Source: Pseudomonadota bacterium
GTDB lineage: Bacteria > Pseudomonadota > Gammaproteobacteria > Magnimaribacterales > D2472
Assembly (NCBI GenBank): GCA_010024215.1
Contig: RGHK01000003.1
Location: 1-21,057 of the forward strand
DNA: 21,057 nt
Reading direction: 5' to 3'
A model generated the notes under the pieces. It ran no database searches, had not been told where the DNA came from, and saw only the letters and a list, made by a program, of their open reading frames with translations. The translations under genes and the position numbers were made by a program. How positions within the stretch are numbered: position 1 is the first letter of the stretch; each line of letters begins with the position of its first letter. This document shows positions 1 to 7,243 of this stretch, piece after piece.

Positions 1-609
1 CCTTTCAAAATCATCTAAAACTAATTGTTTTTGCTCAGGATTTTCGTGAAGTAATTTAATACCGCCACTCATAGTATTCCTAGTAGTATCGTTACCTGCA
101 AAAACTATTAATAACCATGAGCCGTCAAGAAATTCTTGTGATAAATCCTCTCCTTCAATCTTTGCATTTGCAATTGCGCTTAGTAAATCATTTTCTGGTT
201 TCTCTTTTTTCTTATTAAGAATAAATCTTCCGTAGTCAAACATTTCATCAATCATGTTATCGAACATTTCAACAAGTGCAGGATCTGGTGTTGTATCAGT
301 TACACCTTCTTCATTTTGTTTAATTTGTTCAAGAGTAAAATATTGAGCTAACTCTAAAAATTCCATCCACTCTACAAGTTTTTGTCTGTCTGATTCAGGT
401 ATACCCAAGATTTCAGATAGAGTATAAATTGGCAGTTGTTGAGATATTTCTCTAACTAAATTAAATTCATTTAACTTCTCTGCCTCATCCAGTAACTGAC
501 TAACTTTCATGGAAACTTTATTTTGTAATCCATCTATATAACCTGGCTTGAAAAAAGGCATATGCTCTTTTCTCAAATTTAGATGCATCTCACCGTCAAG
601 ATTAAGCAT
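1..609 (-). pseudogene. Cytochrome P450, C-terminal part (frame-broken; runs off the window edge)
   Basis: Read on the minus strand from an ATG at 609, this frame stays open for 203 codons to the window edge. It begins MLNLDGEMHLNLRKEH, which matches the P450 segment normally written as a D-x-P-x-H-x-x-x-R helix-C motif. It goes on to an I-helix motif AGNDTTRNTMSGG at about 80-120, the oxygen-activating Asp/Thr pair of P450s. This I-helix form resembles bacterial CYP125/CYP142/CYP124-type sterol or fatty-acid hydroxylases, but the exact family is not certain. The heme-binding Cys loop lies beyond the edge. A TGA at 613-615 closes this frame just upstream, so it is not joined in frame to the N-terminal part at 602-868. 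Either the gene is a pseudogene or the sequence has a deletion here; an independently started fragment is unlikely to be functional. Confidence 0.8.
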
Positions 610-868
610 ATTTCATTGATACCATCTTTATATCTTCATATCTTGTAAGAACCCAGTAGCCTGGTTCAGGATCGCTTAACATAGGTGGGTGAAAAAATAC
701 TGGTGCATTTTCTCTAAGCTCTTTATATAAATTAAATGGCTGGCCTTTTGTAAAAAGATCTAAATCATTTAAAAAATTTGATGGACTGTGTATAAACTTT
801 TTTTCAAAGCTAGGTTTGTTAATTTTGTTATTTACAACTTTAGATGAGAGAACAAAACTTTTAGACAT
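602..868 (-). pseudogene. Cytochrome P450, N-terminal part (88 residues, ends in early stop)
   Basis: The ATG at 868 opens an 88-residue frame with the usual P450 N-terminal pattern: a linker, then QPFNLYKELRENAPVFFHP, then GYWVLTRYEDIKMVS. It stops at TAA 602-604. In intact P450s the RYEDI strand is followed by roughly 20 residues containing an FSS-type motif before the D-x-P-x-H-x-x-x-R helix. Here that linker is missing and the next homologous segment (MLNLDGEMH) appears immediately downstream in a different frame. The simplest reading is a small deletion, not a multiple of three, that removed the linker. No Shine-Dalgarno sequence is evident. The gene is divergent from the esterase at 929, with 60 bp of very AT-rich DNA between them. 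Identity as a P450 fragment is secure; whether the break is biological or an assembly error is not. Confidence 0.78.
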
Positions 869-928
869 TATGTAAATACTTTACTATATTGAGCTATCAT
901 CATAAATAAATATTAAATATTAAATTAA

Positions 929-2146
929 GTGTCTAGTGTTAAAGGATATTGCGATCCAAGTTTCAAAGAAATAAAAGATATTCTTGGTGCTTCTATTGAG
1001 AGTGGTTATGAAATAGGTGCGTCTGTGGCCATATCCCTCAACAAAGAAATGGTTGTAAACCTGTATGGTGGTCATAAGGATGAGGCTATGAGTGAAGCGT
1101 GGGATAAAGATACTATAGTTAATACTTATTCAGTTACAAAAGGCATTACTGCCATTTGTGTTGCTATGCTAATTGATAGAGGCCAGCTAGATGTTAATAA
1201 AAAAGTTTCTGATTACTGGCCCGAATATGCTTGTAATGGAAAAGAGAATACTAAAGTTATAGATTTTTTATGTCACAGAGCATGTAATTTTGGTTTTCAG
1301 AATGGCATACCTTCTGAAAGCTGGCAAAACTGGAATGTATATGCAGACTTACTTGCAAAACAAGAGCCTTTTTCAGAACCAGGATCAATACAGGGCTACC
1401 ATGCAATAACTTTTGGATGGCTTGTAGGCGAAATAGTAAAAAGGGTTGATGGACGTGATGTTGGAACCTTTTTCAAAGAGGAGATTGGTGAGCCACTAAA
1501 TATAAATTTTAAAATTGGTTTATCAGAAGAGGATTTTGTTAATTGTGCTGATATGCAAGTGCTTGAAGATTTTGGTGATAGCAGCCCTCCTTTTGAAAAA
1601 ATTAAATATGTTCCAAACATTATGCTACCTAAAAAATTAAGAAACTTAAAAAAATCTATGGAAACAGGCCATTTTAAAATAGCTTTTCAAAAAAGAGATG
1701 GCGATAACAAGGATTATGTTAATACTTCAGATTGGCGTATGGCACAAATTCCATCAGCAAATGGCCACGGAACATCTGAGGGTCTTGCAAAATTATATGG
1801 AATTTTAAGCTCAGACTGCATAGAAAATGGGCATAAAATTATGAGACCTGAGACACTTGAATACTGCATTCAACCCTATTCATCGGGTCCTGACACAGTC
1901 TTATTTGGCTCTGACATTACTTTTGGTCTTGGATTTGAATTAGCGAGTGAGATGCTTTTAAAAGGAAGTTTTTCGCCAAGATTTATGGGATCAATGTTTG
2001 GCCATGCTGGCATTGGTGGAGCGGTAGCATTTGGCGATGTTGAGAAAGGGATAGGCTTCTCTTTTTTATGCAACAAAATGCATGATACAAAAAACCTATA
2101 TAAGACTGCTAATCAATTAATTGAAGCGCTTTATTCAAAAATTTAG
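929..2146 (+). CDS. Serine hydrolase, beta-lactamase / EstB-type esterase family
   Basis: This 405-residue protein has the class C beta-lactamase / penicillin-binding-protein fold used by EstB-like esterases. The nucleophile motif SVTK lies at 68-71 (Ser68, Lys71). FLCHRACNFGF near 113-123 corresponds to the family's LLxHRAGL segment, Tyr157 in GYHAITFGWLVGE is the likely base, and HAGIGG at 359-364 stands in for the KTG box. No signal peptide is seen, so it is probably cytoplasmic, hydrolysing an ester or lactone. It starts with GTG; a TAA lies directly before it (926-928) so no longer start exists, and the N-terminus (x-GYCDPSF) looks like that of family members. Its end is 2 bp from the convergent pssA stop. 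In other bacteria such esterases often neighbour P450s and lipid catabolism genes, which fits the P450 upstream, but substrate is unknown. Confidence 0.88.
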   Translation: MSSVKGYCDPSFKEIKDILGASIESGYEIGASVAISLNKEMVVNLYGGHKDEAMSEAWDKDTIVNTYSVTKGITAICVAMLIDRGQLDVNKKVSDYWPEYACNGKENTKVIDFLCHRACNFGFQNGIPSESWQNWNVYADLLAKQEPFSEPGSIQGYHAITFGWLVGEIVKRVDGRDVGTFFKEEIGEPLNINFKIGLSEEDFVNCADMQVLEDFGDSSPPFEKIKYVPNIMLPKKLRNLKKSMETGHFKIAFQKRDGDNKDYVNTSDWRMAQIPSANGHGTSEGLAKLYGILSSDCIENGHKIMRPETLEYCIQPYSSGPDTVLFGSDITFGLGFELASEMLLKGSFSPRFMGSMFGHAGIGGAVAFGDVEKGIGFSFLCNKMHDTKNLYKTANQLIEALYSKI

Positions 2147-2148
2147 GT

Positions 2149-2880
2149 TTAACTGTTAGTAAATCTCTGCCTTTGCCAGGACAAAATTGAAAAGGGAATT
2201 GTAAAAAAATATATTAATGCCAAGACATTTAATGTGTGCCAAGGGAAATTAATCATACTCAAAACAATTACAGAAAACAGCATTAGAAAAACGAGCTTAG
2301 ATTTAATAAAAAAATCCCTTCCTTTAATTGAAAAAGTTGGTATTTTACTTACCAATAAACCACTTATAAGAATAATATATCCTGCAACAAAATTGAGATT
2401 TTCATATGGCCAATCATAACCAATATATACATGGGTCAATGGAAGCATAATTAATAAGGCGCCAGCTGGGGTTGGAATACCAGTAAAGAAATCTATTCTC
2501 TGAGAGTCATTATTTTTTGATTTTTCATGAAGAACATTAAAGAGTGCCAATCTAAGACAAGAAAATACAATAAAGATTAGGGCAGCAAAAGCACCCATGC
2601 TATTTTGGTCAAATATTGCCATATACACTAATAAGCCAGGAGCAATGCCAAAACTTAAAAAGTCTGATAATGAGTCCAGTTGAAATCCAAGATCTGATTC
2701 ACTATCTAAATGTCTTGCCAGCATGCCGTCTAGAGCATCACATATGGCAGCAAATAGAATACAGATTACTGCTAAATTAAACTCTCCTTCAATTGCAAAT
2801 CTCATAGAACTTAATCCAAAGCTCAAGCCCGATAATGTTATTAAGTTGGGTAACAGCGATCTTAAATTAATTTTCTTCAT
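2149..2880 (-). CDS. pssA: CDP-diacylglycerol--serine O-phosphatidyltransferase (type II)
   Basis: The enzyme joins CDP-diacylglycerol and L-serine to make phosphatidylserine at the inner membrane. The complete CDP-alcohol phosphotransferase motif is present: D48, D51-G52, A55-R56, G65, D69 and D73 with the exact family spacing (D-x2-DG-x2-AR-x8-G-x3-D-x3-D). About six hydrophobic segments fill the 243 residues, a normal length for the integral-membrane type II enzyme and unlike the E. coli phospholipase-D-type PssA. It begins 4 bp after the psd stop, so the two genes form an operon in which the second enzyme of the pathway is encoded first. The 3' end nearly abuts the convergent esterase. 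Confidence is high. Confidence 0.95.
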   Translation of the reverse strand: MKKINLRSLLPNLITLSGLSFGLSSMRFAIEGEFNLAVICILFAAICDALDGMLARHLDSESDLGFQLDSLSDFLSFGIAPGLLVYMAIFDQNSMGAFAALIFIVFSCLRLALFNVLHEKSKNNDSQRIDFFTGIPTPAGALLIMLPLTHVYIGYDWPYENLNFVAGYIILISGLLVSKIPTFSIKGRDFFIKSKLVFLMLFSVIVLSMINFPWHTLNVLALIYFFTIPFSILSWQRQRFTNS

Positions 2881-2884
2881 AAAT

Positions 2885-3547
2885 TTAGCTCAATGTTGCA
2901 AGTAAGCTTTCTCCAGCAATAACTTTATCACCAACTTTACAATTTACAGCAGCCGATAAAGGCATATAAATATCCACCCTAGAACCAAACCTAATTAAAC
3001 CGAATCTCTCACCTTGTTCAAGATTTTGATTAGGTGATACAAAACTAACAATCCTTCTAGCAATTAATCCAGCAATTTGAACTACTACTAACTTAGACCC
3101 ATTTGTATTAGTAATTATAGTACTGCTCCTTTCATTTTTTTCGCTAGCTTTATCTAGACTGGCATTTAGAAAAGATCCTTTTTTGTATACAACATTATTA
3201 ATAATTCCTTTAATTGGGCTTCTATTAATATGAACGTTAAAAACATTCATGAATACACATACTCTTAGCATTTCATCAGAACCCATATCAACTTCTTTAG
3301 GAGGACACGCTTTATCTATAAGACAAACTTTTCCATCTGCAGCACTTATAACAGAATTAGGATTCTGGGGTGTATTTCTTTTTGGATTTCTAAAAAAACA
3401 TAATGTAAAAAATGTAAAAAAATAACCAAGATAAGAAATGGGCATCCAAATATAAGACAGCAAAAATGAGACTACAAAAAAGATAGCTGCAAATTTTAAG
3501 CCTTCTGGATGAATATAAATCTTTGAACTAGAGCCTTTCGGATGCAT
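2885..3547 (-). CDS. psd: Phosphatidylserine decarboxylase proenzyme, short (archaeal-type) form
   Basis: It decarboxylates phosphatidylserine to phosphatidylethanolamine, using a pyruvoyl group made by self-cleavage. The 220-residue protein has an N-terminal hydrophobic hairpin (about 18-50), FFRNPKR at 51-57, SAADGKV near 68-74, FMNVFNVHINRSP at 99-111, the ASLDKASEKNER block at 129-140, and the cleavage site RFGSRVD at 187-192 where Ser189 should become the pyruvoyl group. This short form is common in alphaproteobacteria and Bacteroidetes, while most gammaproteobacteria carry a longer Psd (around 280-300 residues) cleaved at LGST. The pairing with pssA (4-bp gap) makes the role clear. The gene is divergent from pip with a 76-82 bp spacer. 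Confidence 0.95.
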   Translation of the reverse strand: MHPKGSSSKIYIHPEGLKFAAIFFVVSFLLSYIWMPISYLGYFFTFFTLCFFRNPKRNTPQNPNSVISAADGKVCLIDKACPPKEVDMGSDEMLRVCVFMNVFNVHINRSPIKGIINNVVYKKGSFLNASLDKASEKNERSSTIITNTNGSKLVVVQIAGLIARRIVSFVSPNQNLEQGERFGLIRFGSRVDIYMPLSAAVNCKVGDKVIAGESLLATLS

Positions 3548-3584
3548 ATATTTTATTAAAATAAGGTTACTAAAAGTGATAAAG

Positions 3585-3590
3585 TATAAT
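3585..3590 (+). promoter_or_regulatory. Candidate -10 box for the pip operon
   Basis: A perfect TATAAT lies in the psd/pip divergent spacer, 39 bp before the chosen pip ATG at 3630, giving a leader of about 30 nt. No convincing -35 hexamer sits at the usual spacing, so this is a composition-prone call in AT-rich DNA. Confidence 0.35.
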
Positions 3591-3629
3591 TGAAGAAATC
3601 ATAATTTGGAAAAATTTAGTTAGTTGGCT

Positions 3630-4589
3630 ATGTCAAAACTTTTAACACTATATCCACCCATTAAACCATTTAATTCTAGTTTTATGGAAAGAGATGGTCA
3701 TCAAATATATTATGAGCAATGTGGCAATCCAAATGGGAAACCAGCAATCTTTCTTCATGGTGGTCCTGGCGGCGGGGGTAGCACAAATGTAAGAAGATTC
3801 TTTAATCCAGAAAAATATCATATTGTTGTCTTTGACCAAAGAGGTTGTGGAAGAAGCAAACCGCATGGATGTCTTGAAAAAAATACTACTTGGGATCTTG
3901 TTGACGATATAGAAGCGATTAAAAACATGCTTGGATTTAAAAAATGGCTTGTTTTTGGGGGCTCTTGGGGAAGCACCCTATCTTTAGCATATTCTCAAAC
4001 CTATCCAGAATCAGTTAGCGAAATGGTTCTTCGAGGAATATTTATGCTTAGAAAAAAAGAGCTTGATTGGTTTTATCAGGAAGGAGCTAGCAATATTTTT
4101 CCAGAAGCATGGGAAAAATTTTTAGAGCCAATTGACAAAAATGATCGAGATAATTTGATGTCTGCATATCATAAAATTTTTATAGGTGATGATACTGAGA
4201 AAAAACTAGCTGCAGCAATTGCCTGGTCTCGATGGGAGGGCTCAACAAGTAGTTTAAGTTATAACCCAGATATGGCTGATAGTTTCTCTGATCCTAAATT
4301 TGCATTAGCTTTTGCTCTTATTGAAAATCATTACTTTGTAAATAAAGGTTTCCTTGAACATGAGAATCAATTAATTGAATCCGGAATAGATATCATAAGA
4401 AATATTCCTACCACAATCGTTCAAGGAAGATATGACATTGTTTGTCCAATGACAACAGCATGGGAGCTATCTAAAAACTGGCCAGAAGCTAACTTAATAG
4501 TAGCCCCCTCCTCTGGACATACTGCTTTTGAAAAAGAAATTACGCATGAACTAATTAAAGCAACTGAGGCATTTGCTGCTAATGGATAA
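3630..4589 (+). CDS. pip: Proline iminopeptidase (peptidase family S33)
   Basis: An alpha/beta-hydrolase that removes N-terminal proline from peptides in the cytoplasm. The 319-residue product has the oxyanion-hole segment HGGPGGGG at 43-50, DQRGCGRS at 69-76, nucleophile elbow GGSWGS at 110-115 (Ser112), the acid Asp269 in GRYDIVCP and His297 in SSGHTAFE. The LRGIFMLRKKELDWFYQEGA block and IENHYFVN are characteristic of the Xanthomonas-type enzyme, whose length (about 313) matches. A TTG at 3624 is in frame two codons earlier, but the ATG at 3630 is the better start and gives a normal N-terminus. Its last 8 bp overlap the next gene, so pip, the kinase and the SDR are probably co-transcribed. 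Confidence 0.95.
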   Translation: MSKLLTLYPPIKPFNSSFMERDGHQIYYEQCGNPNGKPAIFLHGGPGGGGSTNVRRFFNPEKYHIVVFDQRGCGRSKPHGCLEKNTTWDLVDDIEAIKNMLGFKKWLVFGGSWGSTLSLAYSQTYPESVSEMVLRGIFMLRKKELDWFYQEGASNIFPEAWEKFLEPIDKNDRDNLMSAYHKIFIGDDTEKKLAAAIAWSRWEGSTSSLSYNPDMADSFSDPKFALAFALIENHYFVNKGFLEHENQLIESGIDIIRNIPTTIVQGRYDIVCPMTTAWELSKNWPEANLIVAPSSGHTAFEKEITHELIKATEAFAANG

Positions 4590-5070
4590 TATTAGTTTTA
4601 TTGGAATGGCTGGTTGCGGGAAGTCAACTATTGGCAAAGCATTGTCTATCAAATTGGGTGTTAATTTTATTGATACTGATTTGCTTATTGAAGAAAAATT
4701 TAAAGCTTCCTTGGAACAAATTAAAAAAAATAAAGGTTACAAATTTGTTAGACAAGCTGAAGAAGATGTAATACTAGCTACCGCAAATAATATAAAAATC
4801 ATTTCTACTGGCGGCAGTGCGGTATATTCAGAGAAATCTATGGCTTATTTAAGCTCTTTTTCTAAAATCATATATATAAATACACCTCTTGATTTAATAA
4901 AGCAAAGGATTGGTGAAGGCCAAGAAAGAGGACTGGCTGCTCCTGATGGGATGGACATTGATGATATTTATCGTGAAAGAGAGCCCTTATATACGAAATG
5001 GGCTGATATTACATTAGATGGCAAGAAATCAATTGAAGAAATTATCACAACCATAATTTATTTAATTTAA
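4582..5070 (+). CDS. Shikimate-kinase-like P-loop kinase
   Basis: A 162-residue single-domain kinase of the shikimate kinase fold. The Walker A loop GMAGCGKST lies at 8-16, substrate-site DTD at 31-33, the substrate Arg in FVRQAEE (Arg57), STGGSAV around 75-81 in place of the usual TGGG, and REREPLY at 131-137, which in shikimate kinases carries another conserved Arg. The lid reads QERGLAAPDGMD instead of the common RPLL form, a variation I associate with divergent AroK-like proteins, so the substrate may not be shikimate. An upstream TTG at 4573 is possible, but the ATG at 4582 within the pip stop (ATGGATAA) is preferred. Its stop overlaps the next ATG by one base (TAATG). Fold assignment is solid; substrate assignment is moderate. 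Confidence 0.85.
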   Translation: MDNISFIGMAGCGKSTIGKALSIKLGVNFIDTDLLIEEKFKASLEQIKKNKGYKFVRQAEEDVILATANNIKIISTGGSAVYSEKSMAYLSSFSKIIYINTPLDLIKQRIGEGQERGLAAPDGMDIDDIYREREPLYTKWADITLDGKKSIEEIITTIIYLI

Positions 5071-5744
5071 TGATAAATACTAAAGTATTAATTGTTGGAG
5101 CGTCAGGGCTCGTTGGAAGTGAAATACTTAAATGTGTTCAGAAACTTAATCAAGAAATAATACTCTTATCCAGAAACCCGCTATCTTCTATAGAAGAAAG
5201 CACTAAAGAGCTGATAACAAGCTTTGACAATTTAAATCAAGTAGACTTTCCTTCTGTTGATCATGTATATATTGCAATTGGTAAAAAATTAGAGCCAACT
5301 GAGCTTCTTTTTATTCCAGAGTCTAAAAGAGACGAGTTTGTACAAACAGACTGTAATTACGTTGTAAACATTTCAAAAAAAGCTAGTGAAAAAGGTGCCA
5401 AATCAATTGCTGTAGTTTCAGCAGTAGGCGCTAATATAAGCTCAAATAATCTTTACCTTAAGACAAAAGGTAATATGGAAAACCAAGTAAAAGAGATTGG
5501 TTATAAAAAAGTGGTCTTTGCACAGCCAAGCCATCTATTAGGCGAGAGACCAAAAGAAAAATTTAGAATTGATATTCCATTAATTGAATTGGGTGGAAAA
5601 ATTTTTGATCCTTTTATGCAGGGGCCTCTATCAGACTTAAGATTTATATCTGCTAAGAAGGTGGCTCATGCAATGGTTAAAAAAATGAATGAGGACTCAG
5701 AAGGTTTATCTATCCTTAAATATAAAGACTTTATTGACGGCTAA
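5070..5744 (+). CDS. NAD(P)-binding atypical SDR, HTATIP2/TIP30-like
   Basis: This 224-residue Rossmann protein starts with a dinucleotide-binding loop GASGLVG at 10-16. Later blocks, VVSAVGANISSNNLYLKTKG and FAQPSHLLGERPKEKFR, match the atypical short-chain dehydrogenase group that includes HTATIP2 and bacterial NAD(P)H-binding oxidoreductases: the serine is the catalytic-site equivalent, and YLKTKG supplies the Tyr-x-x-x-Lys pair. Small molecule substrate unknown. Translation is probably coupled to the kinase gene by a TAATG overlap. Its TAA overlaps the TAG of the convergent small membrane gene (bases 5741-5744). Confidence 0.85.
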   Translation: MINTKVLIVGASGLVGSEILKCVQKLNQEIILLSRNPLSSIEESTKELITSFDNLNQVDFPSVDHVYIAIGKKLEPTELLFIPESKRDEFVQTDCNYVVNISKKASEKGAKSIAVVSAVGANISSNNLYLKTKGNMENQVKEIGYKKVVFAQPSHLLGERPKEKFRIDIPLIELGGKIFDPFMQGPLSDLRFISAKKVAHAMVKKMNEDSEGLSILKYKDFIDG

Positions 5745-5992
5745 AAGATTCCTTTATTTGTTCTTAGCATTTTTCTTATGGCATGTGCAGAATTTAATAG
5801 CCAAAAAGCAGAGGCAAAGAAAAAATAATATAGACCAGCATACAATTGCACTATCATTGCTAAAAAACTTCCTGCAGCAACAGCATACAAACCTATTAAC
5901 CTTTTGTTATATTTTTTTGAAACAATAAGAGGCGCGGCTATCAATGTGCCAAAAACTACGCTAATAATTTGAATGATTTCAAGGATAGTCAT
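5741..5992 (-). CDS. Small predicted three-helix membrane protein, unknown function
   Basis: An 83-residue product with three hydrophobic stretches (about 2-24, 31-53 and 55-70), short basic loops (SKKYNKR) and a basic tail (RKMLRTNKG). This charge pattern and the reading frame's tidy fit between neighbours suggest a real gene. I do not recognise the family. The size and topology are like SemiSWEET sugar transporters, but no PQ motif is seen, and NSAHAIRK near the end recalls some YgjV-type membrane proteins only loosely. The ATG at 5992 is preferred over an in-frame TTG at 6004. No Shine-Dalgarno is visible. The stop interlocks with that of the convergent SDR gene. Confidence 0.6.
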   Translation of the reverse strand: MTILEIIQIISVVFGTLIAAPLIVSKKYNKRLIGLYAVAAGSFLAMIVQLYAGLYYFFFASAFWLLNSAHAIRKMLRTNKGIF

Positions 5993-6130
5993 ACTGATAG
6001 ACAAAAAGAATTATGCCTATGAGTATAAATATCGGAGCATTATGAATATTTTTTTTTAAATGTAAATATTTTTTTGAACTTTTTTGTAAATAATTTACTC
6101 TATTAAAATAAATACAATTTTAGGAGAAAT

Positions 6131-6508
6131 ATGAAAAAAATAACTGCCTTAATAATTGCTTTTTCTATGTTCGGTTTCCTATATGCCGATGACCATAAAA
6201 AAGAAAAAAGAGAGCACCCAAATAAACTTATGAGTGCAAAAGAATGTATGGAAACTAAGACAGGCATTCAGTGGCTTCTTAGTGCTGCAGATAATGTCTT
6301 TGAAGATATTGAAGAACATGGAGAATCTAAAGACAAAGCATGGAATGATGAAAAATGGGGTGAGGCAATTGCCATATCAAGCCTAGCAGCCAATTACTCT
6401 ACTGTTTATGATGTATGGTGCAAAGATATGATCAACCATAGAGTAAAGATGAGAATGAAAAAATCTCATAAAGATTACTTAAGAGAAAAAGATAAAGAAA
6501 AAGATTAA
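6131..6508 (+). CDS. Small secreted protein of unknown function
   Basis: A 125-residue protein with a signal peptide: KK at the N-terminus, hydrophobic core ITALIIAFSMFGFLY, and probable cleavage around AD-DHKKEK near residues 20-22. The mature part is highly charged, mostly helical in composition, with two cysteines (in AKECMETK and VWCKDM) that could form a disulfide in the periplasm, and a Lys/Asp/Glu-rich tail. No catalytic motif recognised. It has a strong ribosome binding site, AGGAG at 6122-6126, unusual in this window where most genes have weak sites, so it may be well expressed. The 138 bp upstream (5993-6130) is almost pure A/T with long T runs and holds its promoter, though no clear -35/-10 pair stands out. 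The gene faces a convergent neighbour 5 bp away. Confidence 0.75.
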   Translation: MKKITALIIAFSMFGFLYADDHKKEKREHPNKLMSAKECMETKTGIQWLLSAADNVFEDIEEHGESKDKAWNDEKWGEAIAISSLAANYSTVYDVWCKDMINHRVKMRMKKSHKDYLREKDKEKD

Positions 6509-6513
6509 ATTTT

Positions 6514-6738
6514 TTAGAATTTCCCTCTTTGAAACCTCATTCTTATTGAAAAAACTCTTACTAGAGCAACTAAAGTCAATATAGATTGAGTAAATAATGA
6601 AATAGTAAGAGGATTGGACCACTGCCAATTATCTATTGTTAACCATAATAAAAATGTTTGGAGAGGAAAATTAATTACTGCACCCATGAGCACAACTATT
6701 ACTGCTTCTCTAAAAGCTACTTTTTCTGTTTTATTCAT
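6514..6738 (-). CDS. Small membrane protein, DUF7220-like
   Basis: A 74-residue protein with two predicted membrane helices (about 10-34 and 45-63). The pattern, a K-x-x-x-FREAVIVV start, a central loop, then a second helix ending in VRVFSIRMRFQRG, resembles the DUF7220 family, small two-helix proteins found in marine bacteria and phages. This is a recollection-based match, not a search. It has a good ribosome binding site (AAGGAAAG just before the ATG at 6738). It lies 22 bp downstream of the stop of the 37-codon YbjQ-like frame, so the two may share a transcript. Function unknown. Confidence 0.65.
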   Translation of the reverse strand: MNKTEKVAFREAVIVVLMGAVINFPLQTFLLWLTIDNWQWSNPLTISLFTQSILTLVALVRVFSIRMRFQRGKF

Positions 6739-6760
6739 ATCTTTCCTTATTTATTAATTT

Positions 6761-6874
6761 TTACACCAGTGCCATAATGCCAACATATTCAATAATTTCT
6801 GAACCTTCTATAGTATTGGTCGAGACTACTGGAAAATTCTCCTTCATATGCTCATTTCTAAAATCTTCATTCAT
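6761..6874 (-). pseudogene. 37-codon frame resembling the N-terminus of a YbjQ (DUF74) protein
   Basis: From an ATG at 6874, with AAGGA about 9-13 bases upstream, the minus strand encodes 37 residues. The segment FPVVSTNTIEGSEIIEYVGIM closely matches the first strand-turn-strand of the YbjQ / DUF74 family (pattern x-T-T-x-T-I-E-G-x-x-I-x-E-Y-x-G-I-V). Intact YbjQ proteins are about 100-110 residues; this one stops after LV at 6761-6763. The remaining two thirds are absent, because the DUF7220-like gene starts 22 bp further on. It is most likely a decayed remnant, though a functional micro-protein cannot be excluded because start, ribosome site and frame are intact. Confidence 0.45.
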
Positions 6875-6910
6875 GACTTTTTTCCTTAAATAGTTTAATT
6901 TATAAATATA

Positions 6911-7243
6911 ATGCAGAAATTAGTTGAAGCAAAGTTTTCAATTGGAAACAAAGTTAAACATAAATTTTTAAACTTCAGAGGAGTGATTTTTGATCTAGAT
7001 CCTGAGTTTAATAATTCAGAGGAATGGTATCAGTCTATACCAGAGCAAATTAGGCCAATCAAAGAACAGCCCTTTTATCATCTTTTTGCAGAAAATAATG
7101 AAATTTTCTACATAGCATATGTTTCTGAACAAAATCTTGTTCTCGATAAATCAAAAAAGCCATGCAATCATCCTGCGATTAAAGAAATTTTTGAAAAATT
7201 TGATGGTAAAAACTATATACCCTTTAAGAAAACAAAAAATTAA
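6911..7243 (+). CDS. hspQ: Heat shock protein HspQ (YccV-like)
   Basis: A 110-residue protein matching the HspQ / YccV family over most of its length: AKFSIGNKVKHKFLNFRGVI (E. coli AKFGIGQQVRH...GVV), FDLDPEF, a PFYHLF block for E. coli PWYHVV, and YIAYVSEQNL for TYLAEAQL. HspQ is a small cytoplasmic beta-barrel protein; in enterobacteria it is known as an allosteric activator of the Lon protease and was described as binding hemimethylated DNA and affecting DnaA levels. Length is close to the usual 105. Start is the ATG at 6911, 36 bp from the divergent YbjQ-like frame. Its TAA interlocks with that of the convergent aminotransferase (TTAA at 7240-7243). Confidence 0.88.
   Translation: MQKLVEAKFSIGNKVKHKFLNFRGVIFDLDPEFNNSEEWYQSIPEQIRPIKEQPFYHLFAENNEIFYIAYVSEQNLVLDKSKKPCNHPAIKEIFEKFDGKNYIPFKKTKN

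Noticed and set aside
5741..5992. SemiSWEET sugar transporter identity
   Set aside because: Length and three-helix layout agree, but the PQ-loop motif is absent, so only an unknown membrane protein can be claimed.
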